64,000 nt of DNA from Chromatocurvus sp964613795 (GTDB lineage Bacteria > Pseudomonadota > Gammaproteobacteria > Pseudomonadales > Halieaceae), in contig CAZTJR010000016.1 of assembly GCA_964613795.1 (NCBI GenBank), forward strand, positions 1 through 64,000. The letters are read 5' to 3'. The notes below the pieces were generated by a model. It worked only from the letters and a program-made list of their open reading frames with translations, was not told where the DNA came from and did no database searches. The position numbers and the translations under genes were made by a program. Position 1 is the first letter of the stretch; each line of letters starts with the position of its first letter. Shown here one piece after another: positions 1 to 7,406 of this stretch.

Positions 1-51
1 AGTTGGCTTTTAACCAATTGGTCGCTGGTTCGAATCCAGCACGGCCCACCA
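1..51 (+). tRNA. tRNA-Lys (anticodon TTT), 3' part only
   Basis: The first 51 bases are the 3' two thirds of a tRNA. They contain the anticodon arm with loop CTTTTAA, a variable loop, a T-arm with GCTGG-TTCGAAT-CCAGC, the acceptor strand, and an encoded CCA end at 49-51. Anticodon TTT gives lysine. The 5' part lies before the window. The 3' end of a tRNA gene is a common integration site, and a decayed transposase fragment follows within 100 bases. Confidence 0.93.
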
Positions 52-93
52 TTTTCCGGCTCTCCCCACTTAACGGGGGATGAACCGATTTTC

Positions 94-140
94 ACTAAAC
101 ACGATTGATGATGCCCATTTTCCCCGTTTAGTATCAATCG
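94..140. repeat. Interleaved inverted repeats with pseudoknot-like order
   Basis: Two inverted-repeat pairs are interleaved here. ACTAAAC (94-100) pairs with GTTTAGT (126-132), and CGATTGAT (102-109) pairs with ATCAATCG (133-140). Because the right arms come in the same order as the left arms, the two stems cross instead of nesting. A small separate hairpin, TCCCC/GGGGA, lies at about 63-80. The element sits between the tRNA-Lys end and an IS91-type transposase fragment, so it may be an IS end or a folded remnant. Its function is unknown. Confidence 0.5.
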
Positions 141-149
141 CCCAGCGTA

Positions 150-254
150 TTACGGCGCTATGCGTCCGGCGTCTATGTCTACCGCGACAACAGACCACCC
201 CGGTTTCAACGCGTCAATGCGCCAGACAAAGGCGAGTTGCAAAAGCTGATTAGC
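150..254 (+). mobile_element. Remnant of IS91-type (Y2) transposase, central part
   Basis: One frame from about 150 to 254 reads SGVYVYRDNRPPRFQRV followed by NAPDKGELQKLI. I recognise this as the stretch after the HFHML-type motif of IS91-family transposases (DGVYV..., then APDKxEL). No start codon or catalytic region is present upstream. After about 254 the similarity stops, while the frame stays open to 491 with sequence I do not recognise. A second remnant with the zinc-ribbon end of the same family lies at 3388-3444. The identification is from memory of family motifs and was not searched. Confidence 0.45.
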
Positions 255-569
255 GACGCGTCGGCCGCTGCCTTCGTACTGCTGTTTGATGAGTACTACA
301 GTGAGTTTTATTGCATTTCAAAACTACGACATAGAATTCTGGCCGCCGAACGAATAGTATTTCGGGGAAATTACCTCAGCGTGAATATCACCATGCTGGC
401 GCTTGAGACCGCCATGGTTCGGGGTATATCCATCGAGATTCTGGGCCTTCAGCGCGTTACCGTGCCTCACGAAAAACTCGATATCACGTAATGACTGCCA
501 TGCGCGATATCAAGGCAACAGACGATTGAAGTCGGTACAATCGTCGCGTGTTAATGCTACGAAAGCGGT
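255..569. other. Stretch without a convincing gene
   Basis: The frame from the transposase remnant stays open to a TAA at 491, encoding about 80 residues that I do not recognise. There is no good ribosome binding site before any start codon in it. Codon use and amino-acid content look unlike the neighbouring genes. It is probably decayed or junction DNA between the mobile-element fragment and the promoter of the DUF2946 gene. Confidence 0.35.
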
Positions 570-1037
570 ATGTTCCTGATTTCAGAACGTCGCCAGTTGG
601 CTAAGTGGCCTTCGATGCACGCACGACCGGCCCTCGCAGCGCTGGCTGTGCTTTGCTACGTGCTCACATCTGCCATTGTGCCGCCGGGTTATATGGCGGC
701 CTCGGGAACCGCGTTTCACCTGTGCCCTGGAGACGCACGAAGCTCGTTTATTATCGACGCGCTTGCCGCAGCCGCACCCAGCGATACCGGTAGTCATCAC
801 CATCACGCTGAACACAATGTTTATGGTAGCTCACCCGGCGATCACGACAGCGGCATGGGCGAAACATCCGCTGATGCAGGCTGTATTTTTGCCGGCGTTG
901 GCGGCGCCGTCGCCGGTACTCCGAGTATTGGCGGTGACGATCCATTAGCTCTTGTATGGGTGGCGACGAGCCGGCCCAGCTTGGCCTACCGCGCTGCTGG
1001 CTGGTTACGGCCGCCGGTACGTTCCCCACCGGTTTAA
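570..1037 (+). CDS. DUF2946-type protein, probably copper-linked
   Basis: This 155-residue protein has one N-terminal hydrophobic segment (about residues 20-38), then the PPGYM sequence typical of DUF2946 proteins, an LCPG motif, a His cluster (HHHHAEH, about 75-81) and a late Cys in CIFAG. DUF2946 proteins are small, poorly understood envelope proteins. They are often encoded just before TonB-dependent copper receptors, as here, where a receptor starts 109 bases downstream. The His and Cys residues suggest metal binding, which is inference. The start could also be the ATG at 615; neither has a strong ribosome binding site. Confidence 0.7.
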   Translation: MFLISERRQLAKWPSMHARPALAALAVLCYVLTSAIVPPGYMAASGTAFHLCPGDARSSFIIDALAAAAPSDTGSHHHHAEHNVYGSSPGDHDSGMGETSADAGCIFAGVGGAVAGTPSIGGDDPLALVWVATSRPSLAYRAAGWLRPPVRSPPV

Positions 1038-1146
1038 ATCTTCCCGTCAGTCAAACTGACGACCCTAACAAACCCTTTTTCCACGCTGCTCATCGCAGCC
1101 GTGGATTCGTTTGCCGTGCGCCTGCGGGCGCATCAGGGAGATTCAA

Positions 1147-3237
1147 ATGTACAAGCACTATGTTTATGTCGGGCTTTCGGCCGTACTCTTAGCACTATCA
1201 ACACAGCCGTGGGCATCGGCCCAGGAGCTGGAAGAACTGACTGTGTCGGCCCGGCGCGATGCCCGCACCATTGATGTTACCCAGGCCCTGAGCATCTCGC
1301 CGGACGCTGCGCAGCTCCTGCGTGAGGCACCCGGGGCTAATATCGCCAGCAATGGACCTATAACTGGTATACCCCAGTATCGCGGCCTGTTTGGTCCCCG
1401 TATTGCAGTCTCCCTGGATGGCGGCTTACTGGCGCCGGCGGGCCCAAACTGGATGGATCCACCCATATCCTATGCCGTCACCGCGCAACTCGAAGCGCTG
1501 CAGATCTATCGGGGGATCGCGCCCGTCAGTGTTGCGCAGGAGGCCATTGGTGGGGCCATTGACGCGCGTACGCGGCGCATGGACTTTGCATCCAGTAGCG
1601 AGTTCGGAATGGAAGGGCGCCTGGTAGGCAGCGCGCAATCGGCAAACGGCGGCTATCAGCTCGACACGGATATTCAGGTTGCTAATGACACGCACCGAAT
1701 CAAAGTTGCGGCCATGCTGCAAGAAGGCGATGACACCGAGTTTGCCAGGGGAACGATTCTGCCCAGCAGCTACGAACGGCAGCGCTACGATCTGGGCTAT
1801 GGGCTGCGCTGGGGGGACCACAGTGTACAATTGGACTATGGCTACAACGACACCGGGAATGCCGGTACCCCCGCGTTGGCCATGGACATCGATTACTTCC
1901 AAGGCGATATTTACAAGCTGACCTACCGCCATGATCCCAGCGATGGTTTGACGGTACTGGCATCGATTTATGCCCACGAACTGGATCACGGCATGTCCAA
2001 CTACCACCTGCGGCCTGCGCCTTCGGCGCTGTCGCTATGGCGTCAGAACATTGCGGACACGAAAAACCTGGGCTTTAAATTGGAAGCCTCCCTTGCCGAC
2101 GACGCTGGACTCTGGCGTGCGGGCGTAGACGGGTTTAGCGAAGAACACGATTCGAACATCGACAACCCAAATAACCAGATGTTCTTTGTGGTGAACTTTA
2201 ACGAAGCGCGACGCGATATTTTTGGTGCTTATCTGGAGCGCGAGCAAAGCTTGAGCGGCACTTTGCGCGGCGAGTTCGGACTGCGGGTCAATCGCATCAG
2301 TTCGGATTCCGGGGAGGTCAACGGGACCCCAGCCCTGATGATGCCGCCGGCTCAGGCACTGCGAGATGCGTTCAATAATGCGGATCGCGGTCAGACAGAC
2401 ACTAATGTCGACCTGGTCGCGAAGCTGAATTACACGCTGAGTGCCGAGGTATCTCTATATCTGGGGATTGCGCAAAAGCAACGCGCCCCTAGCTATCAGG
2501 AGCGTTATCTGTGGCTCCCGCTGGAAGCGACCGCCGGGCTAGCCGACATGCAGGTGTATATCGGCGATATTGATCTCGATTCGGAAAAAGCCCGCAACCT
2601 GGAGTTTGGCCTGGATTTGGCCGTCTCACGCCTGAGCATGCACCCGCGGGTATTTTACAATCGCATCGACGATTACATTCAAGGGACGCCTGTTCCAATG
2701 AGCAACCCGGCGACCATAATGACGCGCATGATGAACCGGGTTAACGGGACGGATCGCGCCGATCCACTGCAATTTAGCAATGTGGATGCAGAGCTCTATG
2801 GTTTTGATATGGACTGGTCATGGATCGTGTCAGATACGCTGGAGTTATCGGGCCTGCTTAACTACGTTCGTGGTAAGCGCCGCGATATCGAAGACAATCT
2901 TTATCGCCTTGCACCGCTCAACGCCTCGCTGCGCCTGAGCTATGCCGAAGGGCCCTGGACCGCTATGGTGGAGACCATCGCCTATGCGTCCCAGGACGAT
3001 ATCAGTGAAACTAATAGAGAGGAGAAATCCTCGGGCTACGCAACTTTGAACCTGCGAAGCACCTGGCAGTTGTCGCCCGCGCTGCAGCTTGCCGTCGGCG
3101 TAGACAATGTCTTTGACCGAGAGTACGCCCCGCATCTGGGTGGCTACAACCGGGTGGTAAATCCGGATGTCGGCATTGGAGAGCGACTTCCTGCCATGGG
3201 TACCAACCTGTTCGGCCGGGTACTGTATCGGTTCTAG
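1147..3237 (+). CDS. TonB-dependent outer-membrane receptor, probably copper
   Basis: A TonB-dependent receptor of 696 residues. It has a signal peptide ending near ASA-QEL, a TonB-box-like ELEELTVSA, a plug domain (about 35-150) including the region around QYRGLFGPRIAVSLDGG and EALQIYRGIAPVS, and then a 22-strand-type barrel ending in LYRF with the usual terminal Phe. The ATG at 1147 is chosen over the upstream in-frame codon because AGGGAG precedes it at 1135-1140. The DUF2946 gene upstream and the short plug resemble the OprC/NosA copper-receptor branch, so copper is the best guess, but the ligand is not shown by sequence. A strong terminator follows. The gene pair is flanked by IS91-type remnants, suggesting acquisition by transfer. 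Confidence 0.85.
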   Translation: MYKHYVYVGLSAVLLALSTQPWASAQELEELTVSARRDARTIDVTQALSISPDAAQLLREAPGANIASNGPITGIPQYRGLFGPRIAVSLDGGLLAPAGPNWMDPPISYAVTAQLEALQIYRGIAPVSVAQEAIGGAIDARTRRMDFASSSEFGMEGRLVGSAQSANGGYQLDTDIQVANDTHRIKVAAMLQEGDDTEFARGTILPSSYERQRYDLGYGLRWGDHSVQLDYGYNDTGNAGTPALAMDIDYFQGDIYKLTYRHDPSDGLTVLASIYAHELDHGMSNYHLRPAPSALSLWRQNIADTKNLGFKLEASLADDAGLWRAGVDGFSEEHDSNIDNPNNQMFFVVNFNEARRDIFGAYLEREQSLSGTLRGEFGLRVNRISSDSGEVNGTPALMMPPAQALRDAFNNADRGQTDTNVDLVAKLNYTLSAEVSLYLGIAQKQRAPSYQERYLWLPLEATAGLADMQVYIGDIDLDSEKARNLEFGLDLAVSRLSMHPRVFYNRIDDYIQGTPVPMSNPATIMTRMMNRVNGTDRADPLQFSNVDAELYGFDMDWSWIVSDTLELSGLLNYVRGKRRDIEDNLYRLAPLNASLRLSYAEGPWTAMVETIAYASQDDISETNREEKSSGYATLNLRSTWQLSPALQLAVGVDNVFDREYAPHLGGYNRVVNPDVGIGERLPAMGTNLFGRVLYRF

Positions 3238-3243
3238 CTGATT

Positions 3244-3278
3244 GCCCTGTACGAGCGATATTCTCGTACAGGGCTTTT
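3244..3278 (+). terminator. Rho-independent terminator of the TonB receptor gene
   Basis: A perfect 12-bp inverted repeat, GCCCTGTACGAG / CTCGTACAGGGC (3244-3255 and 3263-3274), has a 7-base loop and is followed by TTTT. It begins seven bases after the receptor stop codon. Confidence 0.9.
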
Positions 3279-3387
3279 CCGATCCAAGTTACGCCACAGT
3301 CACCGCCCTTTGACTAAACCGTCACCGACTCTTTTTTTCCGGATGTCCCAGGGCACCCTCTCTTGACGCTGCGCATCAATTCACCTT

Positions 3388-3444
3388 ATCGAAGTGGAAA
3401 TCTGCCCAAAGTGCGGCGGTGCCGTGAAGATTATCGCCAGCGTG
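3388..3444 (+). mobile_element. Remnant of IS91-type transposase, C-terminal zinc ribbon
   Basis: One frame encodes IEVEICPKCGGAVKIIASV, matching the CPxCGGxVKIIA zinc-ribbon end of IS91/Y2-type transposases. It ends abruptly in unrelated sequence. There is no open gene around it. Together with the remnant at 150-254 it brackets the copper-type receptor module in the same orientation, with the middle of the transposase missing. Confidence 0.55.
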
Positions 3445-3636
3445 GCGCTCGGCTTCTCTTGCATGGCTTTCCCATCATAGTTTAAAGCAAAAGGGCAGAG
3501 AGCCTAGCCGTCGCACAACGCAAAGAAAATTTCAGTGACGAAATTGAAGAATCCGCCTTTGCGGATGCAGGACACCTCGTGAGCGCGCAAGTCCTGGAAT
3601 GCGGGACCCGGAACCGGGTCCCTAGCGGACACGACC
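3445..3636. repeat. Intergenic stretch with two hairpins
   Basis: No gene is visible. A perfect inverted repeat GGGACCCGG-AA-CCGGGTCCC occupies 3603-3622, and a second hairpin ATCCGC-CTTT-GCGGAT lies at 3551-3566. Read on the minus strand, both follow the end of the gene at 3637, and the second is followed by TCTTC. They may terminate that gene, although neither has a proper T-run. Confidence 0.45.
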
Positions 3637-4257
3637 TTAGCCTACCTTGGGAGGATTGATCTGGAATACAGGCTGTTCTGGCTCAAAGCAAAAGCCTATA
3701 ACCCGCTCCTCGCCAGCCTTGATCAGCGTTCCCTCAGGCGAGCCGTTGTCATTGAATCCATCAGTCGTGCAGCCTAGGCGATACTCGACGATCTTGTAGT
3801 CAACGTCGCAGCTGTTCAGGATGCGATTGTCAGTTAAATCGTTAACAGGGTTGGGGCCTTTGAGGCTGGCATTCGAAACCACTTCGACCTTGATGGGTGA
3901 CTCATCACACTGCGCTCCGTCCAGAGTGAATTTCTCGCCCGACGGAGCCGCGTTCGTCTCATAAAAATAGAAGGCGCTGAGGCCCACGCCGGAAAACAGG
4001 ACACACGAGCCGAGCGTATTTCGCCATGCCGGTTTCATGCGTGGATTCCGCATGCCGACAATAATGAGCATGACGCACGTAAGTACCAGTATCAGAGGGG
4101 TAAGCGCTGGAACCGCGGTAGCCGGAACGGCTTCCAGCAGGATAGTCGGAGTGGGCACGCCGGCATAGGTATGACTGGCCATCGCGCTACAGGCGCCTCC
4201 TGCAATAAGCGCTTGCCGAACGTTCCTGGAAACAAAATGACGCAACGATGACACCAC
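3637..4257 (-). CDS. Probable midcut-by-XrtH envelope protein
   Basis: A 206-residue protein with an N-terminal signal-like region (about 10-32, ending SHTYAG), then an IPTL-like motif VPALTPLILVL (about 49-59), a hydrophobic stretch and a basic cluster RNPRMKP (about 70-76), followed by another hydrophobic segment and a Cys-containing exported domain. The IPTL motif, hydrophobic helix and Arg/Lys cluster are the features of exosortase-H sorting signals. Here they sit in the middle of the protein, as in the family called midcut-by-XrtH. The exosortase itself is not in this window. A GTG start follows AGGAG at good spacing. The family assignment is from motif memory; the alternative is a plain two-helix membrane protein. 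Confidence 0.5.
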   Translation of the reverse strand: MVSSLRHFVSRNVRQALIAGGACSAMASHTYAGVPTPTILLEAVPATAVPALTPLILVLTCVMLIIVGMRNPRMKPAWRNTLGSCVLFSGVGLSAFYFYETNAAPSGEKFTLDGAQCDESPIKVEVVSNASLKGPNPVNDLTDNRILNSCDVDYKIVEYRLGCTTDGFNDNGSPEGTLIKAGEERVIGFCFEPEQPVFQINPPKVG

Positions 4258-4707
4258 TGTTCTCTCCTAAAATCTGGTCTGTGCATTAATTCGTGGCGCA
4301 AATTGCGGCAGAGGCTTTCCCGTTTCAAGCGCGAAATCGTAAAGGATTGTTACAGATGGCGCCGGGTATGGAGGCGATAGCGAAAACAGCATCTCCGAGT
4401 CCTGCTGCACCAAACAGTGCAGGTTCCTGGGCGCTGGTCACTGGGCTTGCTATCGTCGCCAGAATCCCAGCATCCGTCGAAGCCATAAGTCCGGTTGCAG
4501 GCATCCCCGCCTGTCGTGAGCAGACCCCCGTCCCCGTCCCCGTCCCCGCCCCGGTTTATGAATATCGCGCCAAAGGGGGAAAGATTCGCCAGCTCCTGAT
4601 TGATGCGGACGACAGAAAAGTCATTCTGTGGCGCCCAGCCGGGGACGGCTTCCGTTCGCATCTGCAGAAGCCCGATATTCCTGGACTGGCCAAGCTCGCC
4701 GGAGACG
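4258..4707. other. 450-base stretch without a convincing gene
   Basis: Open frames occur on both strands (for example 4293-4751 plus and 4350-4661 minus), but none has a good ribosome binding site or recognisable domain. A short GTCCCC tandem repeat at about 4527-4550 would encode PVPVPVPAP on the plus strand or GDGDGDGG on the minus strand. The stretch may carry the promoter of the minus-strand gene ending at 3637. Confidence 0.4.
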
Positions 4708-5055
4708 TTAGCGCGTCAGCAAAGCCCGCAGTACACCCAGCGGAGATATAGCCAAGGCGCCTAAACCCAGCCACCGCGACAGCCAACTGCCGCGGGAATC
4801 GGGGGCAAGATGGGCGACGCGGTGCTGGCGCACCACGATGTCGAGTGTCAGATCGCCGGCCTGCAGTCCCTGCTGCAGCCGATGCAGTGCCTGCACGCGT
4901 GTCGCCTTGCGCCGGTACAGCCCTGCATTTTCGCGGGCCGTCCGGAAGTCCGGCAGATGCACTGTCACCCGTTCAGAAAGCGCCTCGATATGAACGGTGC
5001 CGCCGTTGGCGGCTTCCAGGAAGAGGTCGGCCTCTACACGCAGTGAGTGCGACAT
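4708..5055 (-). CDS. Unrecognised 115-aa protein with C-terminal hydrophobic segment
   Basis: Starts at an ATG four bases after the stop codon of the upstream 67-aa gene, so the two form an operon. The first 90 residues are soluble and charged (MSHSLRVEADLFLEAANGG, later RTARENAGLYRRKATRVQAL). Near the end is one hydrophobic stretch (about residues 93-112, GLGALAISPLGVLRALL) that could be a membrane anchor. I do not recognise the family. The tight spacing after a gene with a strong ribosome binding site is the main evidence that it is real. Confidence 0.55.
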   Translation of the reverse strand: MSHSLRVEADLFLEAANGGTVHIEALSERVTVHLPDFRTARENAGLYRRKATRVQALHRLQQGLQAGDLTLDIVVRQHRVAHLAPDSRGSWLSRWLGLGALAISPLGVLRALLTR

Positions 5056-5059
5056 GGGG

Positions 5060-5263
5060 TCAGCCGCTGACGTTGTCGCGGGTGCGGATTTTCAGAACGC
5101 CGTTCAACTTCCATTTGGCGCTGACGGCGTCGGTTCCGGTGCCGCTCGGCACCCAGACCTCCATGTTCTCGAACTCGTAGGTGATCTCGGCGCCGCGGCC
5201 GGTAAGCTTGTCGTAGAGACTGATGGCCAGTTCCGGCCAGTTGGTCGTCTGTTCGCTGGACAT
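5060..5263 (-). CDS. Unrecognised small 67-aa soluble protein
   Basis: Begins at an ATG preceded by AAGGAG at seven bases, a clear ribosome binding site. The frame is open much further upstream, but that part is Arg-rich, low quality, and has no start signal. The protein (MSSEQTTNWPELAISLYDKL, later EITYEFENMEVWVPSGTG) is acidic and without a signal peptide or membrane segment. It may be a small beta-rich or alpha-beta protein. Its stop lies four bases before the next gene. I do not recognise the family and assign no function. Confidence 0.6.
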   Translation of the reverse strand: MSSEQTTNWPELAISLYDKLTGRGAEITYEFENMEVWVPSGTGTDAVSAKWKLNGVLKIRTRDNVSG

Positions 5264-5619
5264 ATACAACTCCTTGCTGGTGGGCCACGATTGACAGGGA
5301 TCTCGCCCGGAAAGCAAAAGAGCATCCGGTGCGCCCTGATGGGTTTTGCAGAACCAATGAGGCTCAACATTCACGCTAACGCACCTCGGTCGAGGAGCAC
5401 AAGTGGCGGATATAGCCCGGTGTAGCGGGGCATGGCATTTGTTCCTTGATCTGTTGCGAGGCAGATGCCCGCCCGCGGCGCGGACCACGGCGGCGACGGG
5501 CAGCAGACCGTGCCATGGCATGACCGGTCTGTCGCAAGCACCGAACACGCTCAACTGGCAATAACGAATTCTCTTTTCTACCCTATTTGTACATCGTTTT
5601 GACATGTGAGGAGTTTGCT
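5264..5619. other. Divergent intergenic region
   Basis: About 350 bases separate the minus-strand pair (start 5263) from the aldo/keto reductase (start 5620). It should contain both promoters. I see no reading frame with a credible start and no clear operator. Confidence 0.4.
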
Positions 5620-6468
5620 ATGAGCCGCCCGAGCATAGAAAAAATGATCTATCGTGAAAAAGGCGGTGACACGGTGCCAGCTCTCGGCTTCGGAACGTGG
5701 CAGATGAAGGGCGAAGAGTGCCAGAAGGCCCTGAATGAGGCCTTGTCGGCCGGCTTCCGCCATATCGACACCGCCCAGGCCTACAGGAATGAGGAGGACA
5801 TCGGCAGGACGCTGGTCGCGTCGGGAATTCAGCGGGACGAACTGTTCATTACCACCAAGGTGTGGTGGGAGCACCTGGACGAGGCCGGCGTTAAGGAATC
5901 CTTTGCCGAAAGCCTGGACAAGCTGCAGACCGACTATGTCGATCTGCTGCTGATCCATTGGGACGACGACTCGGTTCCCATGGACGAAACGCTGTCCGCC
6001 ATGAACGACTTACAGGACCGCGGCCAGGTGAAGCACGTGGGCGTGAGCAACTTCACGGTGCCGCGGCTGGAAAAGGCACGCGAAGTATCCCGAAGCCCGA
6101 TTTTTGCCAACCAGATCGAGTATCACCCGTTCCTCGGCGAGAAGCCTATACGCGACTACTGCCGGAAACACGGCATTCTGGTGACTGCCTACTGCCCCAT
6201 AGCCCGAGGAGAGGTTGCGGAGGATCGCACGCTTCGCGAGATAGCCGATGTGAACGGGAAAACACCGGTGCAGGTGGCACTGCGCTGGCTGTTACAGCAG
6301 GAGCAGGTGATCGCCATCCCAAAGTCCAGCGAGCCACAGCACATCCGGGCCAATATTGATGTCTTCGACTTTGAGCTGACCCGTGGCGAGATGGAGCGGA
6401 TCTTTGCCCTTGATCGCGATGAGCGGCTGATTGATCCCGAGTTCGCGCCTGACTGGCGTGAGAGCTGA
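5620..6468 (+). CDS. Aldo/keto reductase (2,5-diketo-D-gluconate reductase type)
   Basis: A 282-residue NADPH-dependent aldo/keto reductase that reduces carbonyl groups of small aldehydes or keto acids in the cytoplasm. The catalytic tetrad is visible: Asp50 and Tyr55 in HIDTAQAY, Lys80 in ITTKVW and His113 in LLIHW. The family signature GVSNFTVPRLEKA and the cofactor-binding IPKSSEPQHIRAN near the end are also present. The length fits the DkgA/DkgB branch. The ATG at 5620 is chosen because GAGGAG precedes it by eight bases. The physiological substrate cannot be told; general detoxification of reactive aldehydes is common for this branch. Confidence 0.9.
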   Translation: MSRPSIEKMIYREKGGDTVPALGFGTWQMKGEECQKALNEALSAGFRHIDTAQAYRNEEDIGRTLVASGIQRDELFITTKVWWEHLDEAGVKESFAESLDKLQTDYVDLLLIHWDDDSVPMDETLSAMNDLQDRGQVKHVGVSNFTVPRLEKAREVSRSPIFANQIEYHPFLGEKPIRDYCRKHGILVTAYCPIARGEVAEDRTLREIADVNGKTPVQVALRWLLQQEQVIAIPKSSEPQHIRANIDVFDFELTRGEMERIFALDRDERLIDPEFAPDWRES

Positions 6469-6612
6469 ATCACTCACTTTTAATGAATTGCTGCATACGG
6501 GTGACGTGGTACACACTGAAAAGTACGCTTTCTGGTGAGTCAGTGACGCCAGTCCGCAGCGGGGCTTCGCCCTGGATACGCTGCTCCGCGCTCACTGTGA
6601 GCCCACGGGTCG

Positions 6613-7173
6613 CTATGCATAACGATCGCGGATGTCGAGCATGTCGTCTTTGGCGTCGAAGACGTCGGCGATGGCGACGATACGTCCGATCCGCGGAATG
6701 GCTTCGTCGGCCACCCCCCGCGGGTAACCGCTCCCGTCCCATTTTTCATGATGGGTTATCGCGACTTCGCGCGCCATGCTCATCAGATCCGACGGATCGT
6801 CGCCCAGAATCATGGCGCCAATTTCAGCGTGGGTTTTCATGATCTCCCATTCGTCCGCGTCGAGCTCAAGGCCTTTCAGTTCATCATCCATGCCGATCAT
6901 CGCTGTGATGAAAATCACGGGAATGTGTCGCGTGGTGTAGTCAGCCTTCAGGCGACGACAGACCTCGAAGCCGTCGATGCCGGGCATCATCACGTCGAGA
7001 AGTATGATGTCGGGCGAGGTCTGGGCGACGATTTTCAGGGCCTGCTCGCCATTGATCGCGGCCTTGACGCGATAATCGTGTTTGAGAATGTTCACCAGAA
7101 GGTCGATGTTGTCCGGGGTGTCGTCGACCAGCAGAGCAGACGCTTTGCTTTCACTCACGGTGTTGTCGCTCAT
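6613..7173 (-). pseudogene. Decayed response regulator with HD-GYP domain (internal deletion)
   Basis: Residues 1-100 form a receiver domain with the acidic pair LLVDDTPDN, the phosphoryl-acceptor Asp in IILLDVMMPG and Thr in FITAM. The text then jumps from GLELDAD, where a receiver would continue to its conserved KPF, directly into EWEIMKTHAEIG of an HD-GYP phosphodiesterase. The receiver Lys, the linker and the HD motif are therefore missing. HHEKWDGSGYPRG is intact, but the end is cut after ADVFDA and replaced by eleven unrelated residues. An in-frame deletion plus a terminal frameshift or truncation explains this. The product should lack c-di-GMP hydrolysis. The start at 7173 has AAGG upstream; the frame is open further upstream without a better start. 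Confidence 0.75.
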
Positions 7174-7406
7174 ACCGTCGCCTTGCGGTTCCTGCGCCTG
7201 CGTCACCGGGGCGAGCGTCCACTGGGTCAGCCACAGGACGCCTGGTGAGAATAAGCCGGACAGGGCTGCCACACGTCGCGATGCCTGCGGGCGGTGATTG
7301 TCACGTGTGTGCCACATGATGCTTTCCCGATGCTGTTACTCAGCCTGCCGTCTAAAGCAGGTCAAGGCCGATGGCATAGCAGATCATGTTCTCGTTTGCG
7401 TCCGCC

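Noticed and set aside
4527..4550. GTCCCC tandem repeat as a possible CRISPR or phase-variation tract
   Set aside because: Only about four imperfect units without spacers, and not placed in a confident gene or promoter.
4293..4751. A 152-codon plus-strand frame with PVPVPVPAP repeat
   Set aside because: No convincing ribosome binding site, no domain, and it overlaps the end of a better minus-strand gene. Left as unassigned sequence.
5376..5605. Upstream extension of the 67-aa gene to a 181-aa protein
   Set aside because: The extension is Arg/Pro-rich with no start signal, while the internal ATG at 5263 has a strong ribosome binding site.
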